Below are positions 1 through 16,387 of a stretch of 64,000 nucleotides of DNA, one piece after another. Below the pieces are notes generated by a model. The model saw only the letters and a program-made list of their open reading frames with translations. It was not told the origin of the DNA and did not search any database. How positions within the stretch are numbered: position 1 is the stretch's first letter; each line of letters opens with the position of its first letter. A program made the translations under genes and the position numbers. Location: the NCBI GenBank assembly GCA_964006375.1, contig OZ023264.1:17308225-17372224 (forward strand). Reading direction: 5' to 3'. The stretch is from Tillus elongatus. Lineage: Eukaryota > Arthropoda > Insecta > Coleoptera > Cleridae.

Positions 1-643
1 GCGTAGAGGTGCTATTGAGTGCCCCCCTAGATCACCAGATTTAACTCCTTTAGGATTCTTTCTATGGCGCCATTTAAAGAGTAGAATTTACGTAACAGAA
101 CCGGAATCTCTGGAAGAATTACGACGACGCATTGTTGAAGAATGCCGTCTAATAACTCCACAAATGCTCCAGAATGTCAGAGCTCGTTTTGAACAAATTT
201 TGTGCTTTTGTATGGAAGCTGATGGTCAACAATTTCAACACTTACTTTACTGGATAAACATTTTTAAACATTTGGTTTAGTTTTTTAGTTTGTTTTTTTT
301 AACGAAAAATTGACTAATTAGTGATTTTCTTATCACAATGAATGAAATACGTTCCTGCAACTCCAACTGTGAATAATTCTTAAACTAGTTGATAAAACTT
401 CCAAAAAAATTTATGTGCTGAATTCAGAAAAGAAAGAGCATTCAATTGATGTAACACTCGACCCATGTTCCCTATTCAAAATATAAGGTTTGTTATCACC
501 ACCATTAAGGGGTTGATGTGACAAAGTTAAGTTTTATGTCAAAACATGTCCCCCTCAATATTAAAAGTGGCGTCCTTCAGCGTTTCTTAAACAAAATTTC
601 TCTGGACGCAGATCGGTCTGTATCGTTTTCAATGCGCCACCCT
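1..643 (+). mobile_element. Right half of DD41D Tc1/mariner-type element (GGGTGGC-end family)
   Basis: The window opens inside this element. It holds the 3' part of a transposase frame and then about 330 bp of right terminal inverted repeat, ending at GCCACCC followed by TA. The same terminal repeat bounds the fuller copy at 53450-55358 and the left fragment at 41326. The outer flank is unique AT-rich DNA. The left half lies outside the window. Confidence 0.8.
2..280 (+). pseudogene. Transposase C-terminal fragment, catalytic third Asp lost
   Basis: An open frame of 92 codons runs from the window edge to TAG. It reads as the end of a DDE transposase of the insect DD41D group, with a PPRSPDLTPL motif followed by FFLW and a C-terminal helix rich in Arg and Glu, ending near QQFQHLL. 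In relatives in this window (14643, 58133) the residue after SPDLxPL is the third catalytic Asp. Here codon 53-55 is GGA, so the residue is Gly. The frame is uninterrupted, but this change should abolish strand transfer. The same position is His in the copy at 54773. The N-terminal part is not visible. Confidence 0.75.
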
Positions 644-816
644 ATTTTGGATATATGGTATTTTGGATATATGGAACAATCTACAACTGTCTTAGAAATT
701 TAGATTTATACAAGGTAAATACATTTAAATCTGTTATATTTGTCTCAAGTATCATTCATGTCATACTCTCTGTATAGCTATTTTATTTTACATACTTGCT
801 TTAGATATTTATAAGC

Positions 817-819
<3 letters not shown>

Positions 820-911
<92 letters not shown>

Positions 912-916
912 TATAA
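820..916. repeat. (TA)n microsatellite
   Basis: About 97 bp of nearly pure TA dinucleotide with an ACAT interruption near the right end. I see no Helentron-like end beside it. Confidence 0.95.
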
Positions 917-924
917 AGGCATGT

Positions 925-1780
925 TATGTGTTTATAAATTTACCTTCGTTACGTTATGGTCATTTCAATATACCATCCCGCAAATATTCTCGGAAGATAT
1001 TCACCACGAGGTTATAGGTTTTCATAACAGTAATTGATACACTAGACATATATGAAATGCCGTATACTCGCTCCATATCAGATTATTAAGATTTACTGCT
1101 TCCCCTGAGGGAAGACGACTGTATAGGTTCAACTGGTATAAGCCAGTCATAAATAAATGAAAAATATATAGCTATATATGTAGGTGCACACATGGACATA
1201 ACTACATGTACCTATATATGCGGCGGACCTATAGTGAAAAATCAATTACCGCTACACTTGCCGGCAGATTATCTATATATAACACAGATTCAATAGCGTC
1301 AACTAATTAAAACAGTCATTTATATTTTAATTAAAGTCGAAACTGGATGATTGATGTTACAGGAGTGGAATGAATGTGTCAGTTTGTTATATAATCATAC
1401 GGTTGGATGAAATGTCGATTTCAGGTTCGGTCAACTGTAAACTCTGAATGTTATTGCGGATATTTCTGAATGTGTGTTTCTCTCTGAGCCTTGTAGCAAT
1501 GAGACTGGTTTTATTGATAATTATATAATAATTAGCTTCTTGCAAGAATGTAGACTACTGCAACGTGCTAGAGAACATAAAGAATAGACCATTTTAAAAG
1601 TAGGTAACAAGCCGGCGGAGAGACACATCGCCGTCGCAACCTAAAGCCGATGTCTCATTGTATCTGTCTACAGCAGCTTCTCTCAATCTATTGTGCTCCC
1701 ACACTTTATTAACTACTCAAGATTTCCAGATGTGTTCCTGTTGCTCTACATCTTTTCACAAAGTCACTAACTAAATACTA
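925..1780. other. Stretch without recognisable gene
   Basis: AT-rich DNA with short frames only. I see no transposase, reverse-transcriptase or tRNA-like motif on either strand. A GC-richer patch at about 1610-1650 has no recognisable function. Confidence 0.5.
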
Positions 1781-1784
1781 GAAC

Positions 1785-1855
1785 CTGTGTTGAGCACTGA
1801 TAAGCGCACTTGGACAGCCCAAATCACCACAACACATTTTAAAAGACTTCACGAA
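1785..1855 (-). repeat. Single arm of the 15.8-16.0 kb palindrome family
   Basis: The stretch from GCACTGATAAGCGCACTTGG to the ATTTTAAAAGACTTC block matches one arm of the palindrome at 15816-16001. Here it is solitary and fused to the LINE 3' tail. Confidence 0.6.
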
Positions 1856-2620
1856 CTTCTTTTATATTTCAACAAGACACCACGAGGGCTTACAGCCTTA
1901 GTACTATCGTACCGTGGGTGTCGACAAGGAGGAAAGAGGCAACTTGTTAATTCTGGACTTGAAGGTTTGGAGGTTCGGAGGAGAACATGTGCCGGGAAGG
2001 AATTCCATAACTTGGAAGTCCTCAGGACAAAAGAGCGGGCATTAGAAGATGTTCTATGTCCGGTGACCTGGACAGTGAAAGGGTGCATTCGCTCTGTTCC
2101 TCTGGTAGATCTGTTGGGGGGATCAGATGGAGGAACTATAGAAGAAACCTCATCTGAGCAGTGCCCGTGCAGAGATCTATAAAAAAAAGAGAGAAGTCAC
2201 CAACGGCAAGTCGGTGGGCAGGGGATGACAGCCTTTGGGTGAGGGTAGGGTCACCGATGAAACGTATAGCTCTCTTCTGAATGGAGTCTAGGATATTGAG
2301 TGTAAAAGGGGCAGCTGCACCCCAGATGTGAGAGCAGTATTTGAGGTTTGGCCTTATTTGTGAAGTATATAAAGTATAGAGATTAGCTGGTGAGACGTAT
2401 TTACGAGCCCGGAAGAGGAAACCTAATTTCTTAGCAGCCGCTTCTGCAATTGATGTGACATGTTGGTGCCAATTGAGATTTTGATCCACAGAAATGCCAA
2501 CAAGTGAAAATGACTCATTACTTTGAATAACTTGGTTGTTCATTGTGATGGGTCTAGGGCTGGTGTATATTTTATGAAAAAGAAAACAAGACTGAGATTT
2601 GGTGGGGTTGAATTGTACAA
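1785..2620 (-). pseudogene. Jockey/CR1-like LINE, 3' end of ORF2 and tail
   Basis: Read on the minus strand, 2620 to about 1849 encodes the end of a non-LTR retrotransposon ORF2. It begins with the QFNPTKSQ block that follows the reverse-transcriptase fingers and palm. It continues with YTSQIRPNLKYCSHIWG and LDSIQKRAIRFIGDP (2543-2136), both typical of the thumb and connection of Jockey/CR1/R1-type LINEs. A further piece (2088-1849) contains LRTSKLWNSFP, the usual last conserved block. The two pieces are separated by a stop or frame change at about 2136. The upstream palm and endonuclease are missing because the DD41D element at about 2620 interrupts the LINE. The same 3' tail occurs at 51490-51860 on the plus strand. 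Confidence 0.75.
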
Positions 2621-2843
2621 GATTAATGATTTACGAAGACGCCATTGAAAATTGTTTGATTTTTAAACGTAAGTCAACTGAAAAACAACACAAGAAAGGT
2701 TGCTATGGATATAACACTATCGCGACAATTAAGAATACTGTCATTCTTAATTATCTGAACAATTTGAGGTGCATTTAACACGTTTCTTAAAATTTTGTAC
2801 TAAATAATTTGTTTCCTGTTTATTTTAAATAGTATTCAACAAT

Positions 2844-3937
2844 ATGTTCAGTAATGAAGAATATTTTGACATGTTGGAATTTTATATTCGTTCTAATCGA
2901 AATACTGAGGCAGCTGCAAATTCATATCAAAACAACTACCCAGAAAGACGACAACCAAACACCAAAATATTTCGCAGGATAGTGACCAATCTATATTGAA
3001 CGACGGTAGCTTCGACGCAAAGAAACTACCAATGCCTAGAAATGAAGAAAGAGATAATGCCGTCTTACAGATTTTAAACGAAAAGCCTCCGCAATCTGTT
3101 CGGTTTTATGGTGAACAAATTGACGTTCCAAAAAGTACGGTACACCGTGTATTAAAACAAAGTCATTACCATCCATACAAACCTACAATCGTACAAGGCT
3201 TAAATGTTGACGATTACCCTAAGCAACTTCAATTCTTCAGATAGTATCAACGACAATGTCAGCAAGATATAAATCTTCATTTGTAAATAATATGGACTGA
3301 TAAATCCAGATTTACAAATTGGGGTGTATATAATAGCGATAATAGGCATTATTGGGCAAATGAAAATCACCATCTAAATGCAGAAAGACGATTGCAAGAC
3401 AGATTTGGTATTATTAGGCAAAAAGCTGTTATTTTTATTTGTAGATTAAACAGTTAATTTTAAAAAATTTCAGTTAACTTCATTGTTGGTCCGTTCTTTT
3501 TTGAAAATAATATAATTGGGGAAAGGTATCTTAATCTATTGAGATATTATATCTTACCAACAATTATAAGAGTTCATGATAATTTAGACAAGATTTAGTA
3601 CAAACAAGACGGTTGTCCAGCTCACAATGCTAGGATCGTCAAAGAATTTTTGTACCAAAATTTTAATAATCGTGTCCTTTGTAACAATGGGCCGGTTCCT
3701 TGGTGTGCTCGAAGTCCTGATATAACACCCATGGATTTTTATTTTTGGGGTTCTCTGAAGAATGATGTGTATAAATTCGATCCACCACAAAATATCAATG
3801 AATTACGAAACAGAATCACGGAAGCTATAAATCATATTAACCAAAACACCCTCACCAGAGTTTGCAGGCATATTTCAAAAAGGTGTATAAAGTGCATTGA
3901 ACAAAACGGTGGCCATATTGAACAATTTTCTATTTAG
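2844..3937 (+). pseudogene. DD41D transposase pseudogene (family A)
   Basis: The start is the ATG at 2844, shared with the paralogue at 18592 (minus). The N-terminal helix-turn-helix resembles Pfam DUF4817. A 2-bp insertion near 2990, absent from the paralogue, brings a stop at 2997. The reading resumes in another frame at about 2996-3243 and breaks again. The first catalytic Asp is in IWTDKSRF (codon 3299), the second in QDGCPAHN (3608), the third in SPDITPMDF (3734). The second and third are 42 codons apart, meaning 41 residues between, which defines DD41D. All three aspartates survive although the frame is broken. It ends with NGGHIEQFSI and TAG at 3937. Usual length is about 350 residues and this relic covers nearly all of it. 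Confidence 0.8.
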
Positions 3938-3959
3938 TGTATTTTTAAGTTTCTATTTT

Positions 3960-4031
3960 AGTGAATTTTCGTAGAAAAAAATCCCGACTTTTGAATTTTG
4001 AAAAAATTTTTGCAAATTAGCGCGAACTAGG

Positions 4032-4125
<94 letters not shown>

Positions 4126-4612
4126 ACACCGATAATTGAAAAAATAATGGGCCGATTTTGATAAAATTTGGCATGTACCTTTCTTTTGTAAATGGCTTGG
4201 ATAAGTTCGTTAGTCAGAAAAATCGAACGAGGTTTTCCGGGAAAATTTTTAAGTTTTCATTCGAAAAAAATTCTTATCTCAAAAAGTAATAAGTCGATTT
4301 TAATAAAATTTGGCATATGCCTTCCTTTTGTGAATCGCTTTGACAAGTTTGTTATTCAGGAAAATCGGATGAGGTTTTCCCGGAAAATTTTGAGTTTTTA
4401 TTCGAAAAAAAATTTTATCTCAAAAATAATGGGCCGATTTTGATAAGATTTGTCATGTACCTTCCTTTTGTAAATGGCTGTGATAAGTTCGTTAATCAGA
4501 AAAATCGGACGAGGTTTTCCGGAAAAATTTTGAGTTTTCATTTGAAAAAAATTTTTATCTTAAAAAATAAAAAATCTATGATAACCAAATTTGGTAGGTA
4601 GGTTTACGATAT
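3960..4612 (+). mobile_element. Helentron-like non-autonomous element, 3' end missing
   Basis: It starts with the family 5' end AGTGAATTTTCG. Then come the GAATTTTGAAAAAAT block, a (TA)n core (4036-4112), a short (GTAT)n tail, and the CACCGATAA block. Three direct repeats of about 140 bp follow (markers at 4149, 4291 and 4431). It stops after GGTTTACGAT without the 3' hairpin. The host sequence TTCTATTTTA / TTATTTGTTGAG is continuous in the paralogue near 17440-17485, so insertion into the DD41D element is certain. Confidence 0.75.
4149..4560 (+). repeat. Three ~140 bp direct repeats inside Helentron-like element
   Basis: Each unit starts near a TAATGGGCCGATTTT-type block and ends with a run close to CGAAAAAAATTTTTATCTC. 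Spacings are 142 and 140 bp. The same triplication is found inverted at about 48900-49335. Confidence 0.85.
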
Positions 4613-4735
4613 TATTATTTGTTGAGTTCCGCTTCTAATTGGGTTGTTTTGTGGAGTTTAAGTTTCTATTTGTTATTGCCAGGTTTCGTTATTAAACTGT
4701 TTCACATAATATTACCTAGCATTTATACCTAATTA

Positions 4736-4942
4736 CTAGCGCCTCCGTGGCCGTGCGGGAAAGTCGATTCAGACTTTCCAATACGGACTCGGGGGTCGAC
4801 GGTTCGATCCTCACCGGCGGCGGATGGTTTTTCAAAATCACTGTCGTCGTTGAGATCGAGTTCAAGGTGGAGGGTAGGTTAGTTTAGATGAGCAAAAAGG
4901 GTCAGCAATGGCCTAATTGCCAGTAAGCATCTTACCTTTACC
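4736..4942 (+). mobile_element. tRNA-derived SINE with 13-bp target duplication
   Basis: About 207 bp long. The head has a pol III A box TGGCCGTGCGGG (4748-4759) and a B box GGTTCGATCCT (4801-4811) in a GC-rich tRNA-like context. A non-tRNA body follows, with a short TTACC-rich tail. It is flanked by TTATACCTAATTA at 4723-4735 and again at 4943-4955. The paralogue near 17345-17370 carries the empty site, one copy of the related target, which confirms a retroposed insertion. Confidence 0.85.
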
Positions 4943-5055
4943 TTATACCTAATTAAATATGGTAAATTAAATCACAATATTTTTTTATCGTGAATCATTA
5001 CGGAAAATTATGTTAAAAGTAGAAGTCATTTGTTTTTGTCATTTGTTTTCTGATA

Positions 5056-5626
<571 letters not shown>

Positions 5627-5629
5627 ACG

Positions 5630-5925
5630 TCATTAAAATAAACCATCAGATATTATTAACTCAACACATATATTCTCTTTTAACAAACTGATTTGATATA
5701 CCTTAGGAAAATCTGACCGCTGGACACTAACTACCTCCACGAGTGTTTTATTGGGCAACATACGTCCATAAGGTGGTCCGCAATTACAAGTATAGTGACG
5801 GCGCTCGAGTTGTCAAATTTTTTCGGCCGAACCGAACAGCGACCCACTCCACCATTCGGAAGTATACAGGATCAAAATATCTAATTTTGACTTTTACCGC
5901 ATAAAGATCACTTATATTTTCTATA
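5630..5925. other. Stretch without recognisable gene
   Basis: Mixed composition with one GC-richer patch near 5750-5850. No protein motif found on either strand. Confidence 0.4.
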
Positions 5926-6845
<920 letters not shown>

Positions 6846-6849
6846 ATTA

Positions 6850-6965
6850 AGCAGTGTCTAAGCTCCTAGCACGGATTTTAACCCGCTAGACTTCTATGAG
6901 TTTACCTTAAATAAGTGACGTACAGTGACACAACAAACACCCTCGAAAAATCTTTGCAATGTTTT
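6850..6965 (+). pseudogene. Tiny DD41D transposase scrap
   Basis: One frame reads a degenerate version of the SPDLNPLDFYLW block (DFNPLDFYEF), followed by a stop-interrupted TLNK..TVTQQTP segment that matches the spacing of the helix after the third catalytic Asp. Only about 35 residues are left. The flanks are not recognisable. Confidence 0.4.
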
Positions 6966-6990
6966 GTAGAAATTGTCAACTTATTAAAAG

Positions 6991-7686
6991 TCTTGACGCA
7001 GAAAGTGCGTTACGGTAGTGAATTTTTCATTAAAATGTTTTTAATGGCAAATATGTCTTCTAGCGAATTTTTCGTAAAACGAAAAATTCATTAATGGGGA
7101 GATATGTGTTTAGATATATATAAGCTTGTATAAATTTATAATCCAGGAAAATCGGACCAGTTTTTTCGGGAAAATTTTTGTATCTCCGAAAATGACAACC
7201 AAATTTTGCATGTACGTTTCTACTATCTAACTTACCCTACGTGCCAAAATTCCGATCTCTAAGTTGAAAGAAAATAATTTATAAGCATCTTAAGAAAAAA
7301 AATTTGGGTGTCACTGGTGATCAGAGGAAAGCACAAAAACAAAATATTTTATGTGATTAACAAAACCAATTGAATATTACACACAACGGTTTAGATTTCT
7401 TGACGCAAAAACGTCAAGAAGTAGCAGAAAAAATATTTTGAATATTTAATAATTCGCGAATTGGAACGCCAAAATTTGCAATTTTCAGAAAACGAATTTG
7501 GAACAAATACGGATTATCTAGACGATATGTCGTAAGAAGTGTGTTTTACAAAGCCTTAAGATTCAGATTCAACCATCAATGTCCTTCATTTTACTAAAAT
7601 ATTTTCGGAAAATCCATTTCAAATAGACCCTCTTTCTGATGCTTCGGCAGTAGTTTCATCTATAGAGTTTATGGTTTAATAGTCTA
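6991..7686 (+). mobile_element. Diverged Helentron-like unit (unit-1 type)
   Basis: It opens with an inverted 3' hairpin end (GACGCAGAAAGTGCGTTACGGTAG). Soon after comes a 5' end (AGCGAATTTTTCGTAAAACG, near 7063) whose TA core has decayed to a few TATATA units. The remainder aligns loosely with 19300-19800 and 28000-28480: an AGGAAAATCGGACCAG block, and a CATTTTACTAAAAT block near 7590. Confidence 0.6.
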
Positions 7687-7688
7687 TA

Positions 7689-8785
7689 TTTTAGCAAATT
7701 TTCGTAGAAAAAATTCGTTATTGAGAAGACCACGACTTATGAATTTTAAAAAGACTTCTTCAAATGAGCGCGAACTAGAACCCCAAAAACCCATATACGG
7801 GGTCAGTTTCAATATTTATCTGTTTACACATGTACTACGGAAAAGCTCAATATATCCGTTATTATACGAGATATGACAAAAAGGTATATACGTTAATTAT
7901 AGCTTCATATTATTAACTTATTTTGACAATCACAGGGTTGCCCATAAGTCGTTAGTGATACACACTTTCTTTTTTTAATTTAACACCCCCTTATTTTATT
8001 GCATTTTTGTGCTTTCCGGAGAATTATATTGCATGTTTGTAAGAAAAAAAAATGATATTGTTCATCGTTTTTAAGTTATTTCAATTGTTTTACAACCTTC
8101 CACGTTTTTGGCACATATTTCAAACACAGATCACAAATCAATATATAGCGGAGCCCCTTAGAAATGACGTATTCAGAGAGCTTTTTGTTTGTATTACTCG
8201 TTGAAAAAATTGAGCTGCCGTATACGGGCACGCTCAAATAGTGGCTGAATTTTAAAGGTTTTCGCAGAAATGTTTTTAGTGTTTCTGTGGAATTTATTTT
8301 TGTAAGATTTTTGTGATATGTTGGTAATTAATAATAAATGTTTAGTAAGTTATTGTAAAAAAAGGTTGTCGAATTTTTGTGAAAAATATAATTTAGTGTA
8401 ACATTACTGAAAGTAATTTCTGTAAAAAAAAATGGTAATTTTTTGGAATTTTTTTTTTGTTGCAAATTTTCATTTTTTTTTTCAGTTTTGGTCCTAAAGC
8501 TTTTGTGAATAATTATATCCTGGCAGGTGTATAAACAGCTTGAAGAGGCTCCATGGGCAGGAAAATCGGACCAGTTTTTTTCGGAACTTTTAAAGTTTAT
8601 TTTCGGAAAATGTCTGTAATTTTTGAAACAAAAAAGCTATTTTAATGAAATACGGTAGATTGTTACTAATATATGGGTTATAGTGCCAACCAAATGTCCT
8701 TTTTTTAAAAAGTCTTATTTGCCATTAAAAGCATTTTTACGAAAATTCGCTACCATAACGCACTTGCTGCGTCCAGACTTTTTTT
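7689..8785 (+). mobile_element. Helentron-like unit (unit-2 type), no TA core
   Basis: The 5' end TTTTAGCAAATTTTCG is at 7689. The AAAGCTCAATATATCCGTTA block follows, and the 3' end CTACCATAACGCACTTGCTGCGTCC closes at 8784. The place where sister copies carry (TA)n reads only TGTTTACACATGTA. This copy has either lost the array or predates its expansion. Confidence 0.65.
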
Positions 8786-8789
8786 TTAA

Positions 8790-9460
8790 TGAAAGCAGGC
8801 ACCAAATTTGGCTAAATATTTTTTACACAAAATTTTGCTAAAATAATACATAAAATTCAAATTATATCCCAATCTGTAATTAAAATTGAAAATAAACTAA
8901 TTTGTTTGCACGAAAATCCATAAAAACCTTGTTTTCAACGAATTTCGTTTAACAAATGTTCCATCAATTGAATAAATTTTCATACAACAATTCGTAACAA
9001 ATGTTTCTTCAACGAAAATTCATTAAATTCATTTATAACACAAAACCCTATTAAAAGAATATTTTGTACAAGAAAATTTGCAAATAGAAACAAATTAAAT
9101 AAATTAAAAAATATCCAAAATCTGATCCCAATACAGAACTAGATACTTTTTCTGTGGCTTCACAGAGAAAATTTGTTTGCATGTGGATGCTGTAAAAATT
9201 CAATCCGGTTGTAGAGAAGAAAACAACCTCTTCTCATGTCACAAATCCCTACGTCTATGTTAAGTGTGGAACTGTTTTATCAACTGAGGGCAACAACGGT
9301 TACTATTAAAATTGAATTAAAAGTCTTAAAATTGCTTATCTTTCATTTTCATGAAAAGTCGCAAAAAAAAATTGGAATTAAACATTCTGATCAGATAACG
9401 TTAAAATTGAATTAAAGATAAAAAAGTTTTAAAAAAAAAGTGGAAAAAGGAATTCAGTCA
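8790..9460. other. AT-rich stretch without recognisable gene
   Basis: Homopolymer-rich DNA with scattered GAAAATTC-like words that may be old Helentron-like debris. No coding signal. Confidence 0.4.
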
Positions 9461-9462
9461 CC

Positions 9463-9530
9463 GTGAGATTTAAACAGGCCTCTCTACGCTCATCAGCAAT
9501 GCATCTAACACTTCCACCACTTTACGCCTT
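9463..9530 (-). other. tRNA-like pseudogene or SINE head
   Basis: On the minus strand an A-box-like GTGGAAGTGTTAG (about 9505-9517) precedes a B-box-like GTTTAAATCTC (9466-9476) at tRNA-like spacing, with CACGGTGAC after it. Box B departs from GGTTCRANTCC and I cannot fold a clean cloverleaf, so it is not a working tRNA gene. Confidence 0.35.
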
Positions 9531-9689
9531 GTATCACATTCTGCAATAAAAGGTAGAAAATGAATAGTGGTCTTAATTTATTTATTTGTATTATGTATGG
9601 TCTTTAGAGGCATATTTTGCAACTATTTTAACAAATGAGAAACATAGTATAAATCTAAAGCATTATAATATACATTTTATGCAATATTT

Positions 9690-10295
<606 letters not shown>

Positions 10296-10713
10296 TGAAA
10301 ATCTAATATGCAGAAATGTTTTCAGAATTCAAAAGGCGAACTCTCCTCATTAGGGAGTTATTTAAAGAAAATTCACTAATAAATGAAGGGATGAAATTGA
10401 AGTGAAACATATTCTTCTCAGGTGTATATAAAAGTGTATTATTGTAACTAATGCTGCCATTTGTCGTTCAATATTTAATCTGTTAACCATTTTCTACCTC
10501 TAGTTGACTGCCATAAGTTACAATATTTTTATATTATTCGTTATATGGATATCAAGGAAAAACGGATTTCTATTTCTCATTTTTACACGGTCAATCTCCA
10601 TGAATTTTGCTTTTGCGCTAAGTGTAGGTTCGGCTCTATGTAGTAATACTTCTGCACAGCCTATATATCTGTGCACCATGTTCAGAACTAGATAAATAAA
10701 TACAATGACAAAA

Positions 10714-11335
<622 letters not shown>

Positions 11336-11361
11336 AATCAAAATAGACGTCTTAGAGAAAA

Positions 11362-11400
11362 ATTAATAAAACAGCAAGTGCGTTATGGTAGTGAACTTCC
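11362..11400 (-). mobile_element. Solo Helentron-like 3' end
   Basis: CAGCAAGTGCGTTATGGTAG followed by TGAACTTCCATAAGAA is an isolated inverted 3' terminus, only 30 bp beyond the preceding element. Confidence 0.6.
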
Positions 11401-11634
11401 ATAAGAATTATATATAATATATTAATGATTTAGCCTTTTATAAAAACTTATAAAAAATTACTTAAATTAATTAGAAATAGTAATATATTATTTGCAAATG
11501 ATATATTACTATCTTATTACATGCGCGTGACAGTGCAAAAATAAGTAGCCGCAGCATTATCATATCTCTCTAGTAATTCTATCATATCTAAAACCTAAAC
11601 TTGAGGCTAAATTTGCAATTTCTTCTTGTTCTTC

Positions 11635-11778
11635 TAAATTTCAAATTTGATATTATTGACAATTGAGAAATGACAGCTGAGCTTTAGCACGAACGCACGA
11701 AGGTTCTTAGACTACGTTCGTGTCCATGCTGGAGCTCAGCTGTCATTTATCAGTTGTCAATATAAAATTGGAAATTTA
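11635..11778. repeat. Long hairpin / foldback element
   Basis: Arms of about 46 bp (11635-11682 and 11731-11778) pair with few mismatches. They are built around TGACAGCTGAGCT / AGCTCAGCTGTCA and the outer AAATTTCAAATTTGATA / TATAAAATTGGAAATTT. The loop holds a second short inverted pair, CACGAACG/CGTTCGTG. It may be a small MITE or a structured transcript. Confidence 0.7.
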
Positions 11779-12069
11779 GGTTAGTACAAACAGACGCCAT
11801 AAACAAATAAGAATAAGAAGAAAAACGTTGTCAGATAGAATAAACTAGGATTGGAGCGATAAGCTAAAAATCAGGATAAATGGGTATTTCGAAATTTGCA
11901 GGTATTAAATGCAGCTATGGATTACGGTATTTTTTAACTTAACTAACTGATAAAATTGAGTTTTATAAAATGTTTTCTTTATTATCAGAAGCTGTAAAAA
12001 TTGGAGATGTGTATACATGAAAGGTTTGACTACATGCAATTTCTGAAGATTTGGCAACCCCGGCGAGAA

Positions 12070-12092
12070 ACAACAACATTTTGATATATGTA

Positions 12093-12177
<85 letters not shown>

Positions 12178-12352
12178 CATAAACATCTAAGAATTTAAAA
12201 GGACCTTCGTTTTTGGTTCTAAGGGCCCTAATTCGCGCATTTGAAAACATTTCTGCAATTTTGTAACATTTTGCAAATTTTTTACATGTTTGTAGAGTTT
12301 CACCATCGATATCTCTATTAGGAAATCTTTTTAAATAAAAATTCGCTGGAAA
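12070..12352 (-). mobile_element. Partial Helentron-like element (5' half)
   Basis: The (TA)n core (about 12086-12175) is followed by inverted 5' blocks: GGTTCTAAGGGCCCTAATTC, then CACCATCGATATCTCTATTA, then AAATAAAAATTCGCTGG. The 3' half is missing. Confidence 0.6.
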
Positions 12353-12359
12353 CGTTAGA

Positions 12360-12960
12360 TAGAATTTTCAGGCAAAAAAAGTTATGCGTTTGCTTAAGAT
12401 CAATTCCAAGAATTATTATTTAATTGATATTTAAAAACTAAAAGTATGAAAGTAATTTCTGCCTAGCCTAGGAAGGCAAGATTTTCAACGTTACTTTTTT
12501 GTAATTGTAACCAGTTGAGTATTTATTAGCACTAACTACCTGCAGACAGGATGTAGATAATGACAAAGATACAATCACGTTTTACATCTTAATACCCACC
12601 ATATAAATATCAAATAATTATTTTTAATAAGAAACATTCTTGCAAAATGTTATTTGTTTCTATAGTTTGTACCGGAGGAAACAAACAATAAACAAAACAT
12701 ATGGACATAAGATGTAAGAAATGAAGACGACTATGATCAGGCTTAAGTCGAAAATTCTGCTTATAAGAAATAAAATTTCCGGACGCTGTAAATGCGTTAT
12801 TGTAAAGAATAATCTATTATTGAGTAAGCCCTATATCAAAAGTTATAAATAATTACATTTAATTTAAGTCATGGAATCTGGAACAGTAAAAATATAGTAA
12901 AAATGGCAACCAAAAACGTGATCTCCAACATAAATGCTTATAGACAGTTGTATACAAAAG
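12360..12960. other. Stretch without recognisable gene
   Basis: AT-rich. At 12780-12810 a degenerate CCGGACGCTGTAAATGCGTTA looks like an old Helentron-like 3' end. Nothing else. Confidence 0.4.
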
Positions 12961-15707
<2,747 letters not shown>

Positions 15708-15815
15708 AAAAACAGGAATATACTCAACAAAAATACATTAGAAATCTAAAAATAAGAAAGAACACATTAAACATTAAAATACACTAAGCGAAGATTGAAC
15801 CCTGTGATGAGCACT

Positions 15816-16001
15816 GATAAGTACACTTGGAGAATCCACATCACCACAACACATATTTTTAAAGACTTGACGATCGTTTCACTAACAGCGCTCTTTTAGA
15901 ATGTTTCATCCTCTGATGACGCTAACCTTGTTAGTTAAACGGTTTTCAGGTCTTTAAAAAGATGTGTTGTGGTGATCTGGGTTCTCCAAGTGTACTTATT
16001 A
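15816..16001. repeat. Large palindrome with hammerhead-like core in the loop
   Basis: Arms at 15816-15869 and 15949-16001 are inverted copies (GATAAGTACACTTGGAGAA against TTCTCCAAGTGTACTTATT; ATCACCACAACACAT against ATGTGTTGTGGTGAT). The loop contains CTGATGACGCTAAC..TTAG and then TTAAACGG at 15913-15942. That resembles the CUGAUGA and GAAA parts of a type I hammerhead ribozyme, although GAAA is not intact. One arm also occurs at 1785-1855. Confidence 0.7.
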
Positions 16002-16019
16002 GCATACACATCCAGTATA

Positions 16020-16385
16020 ATTTTTAACTATAAGGTTATAAAAATATTTATTAATTTAAACTGCAGGACCTAATTTAAACTTAAAACTTATACAAAACTT
16101 ATTTTATAAATACATATACGAAGTGTTCCTTTATAATATAGGTACAACTGAGCCCGCTCAACTGCATTGTTTTTTTTTCTTTCAGTAACTGTTTATGCAA
16201 AATTCAACGGTTTTATTAGAATTCATACATGTTGCGATCACAAATCTGCTATATACAACGAAAAAATCTTACAAACAAGAAAATTACAATCATGATTGGT
16301 GTAAAAAAATTCAGTAATATTCAAAAATTTGACTACTGATTATACTTTTATATATTTTTACAGGTATGCTGTATTATATTGTATT
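16020..16385. other. AT-rich stretch without recognisable gene
   Basis: No motif or repeat match seen. Confidence 0.4.
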
Positions 16386-16387
16386 AT

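Noticed and set aside
4149..4560. CRISPR-like direct repeats
   Set aside because: Units are about 140 bp with no spacers, inside a eukaryotic mobile element.
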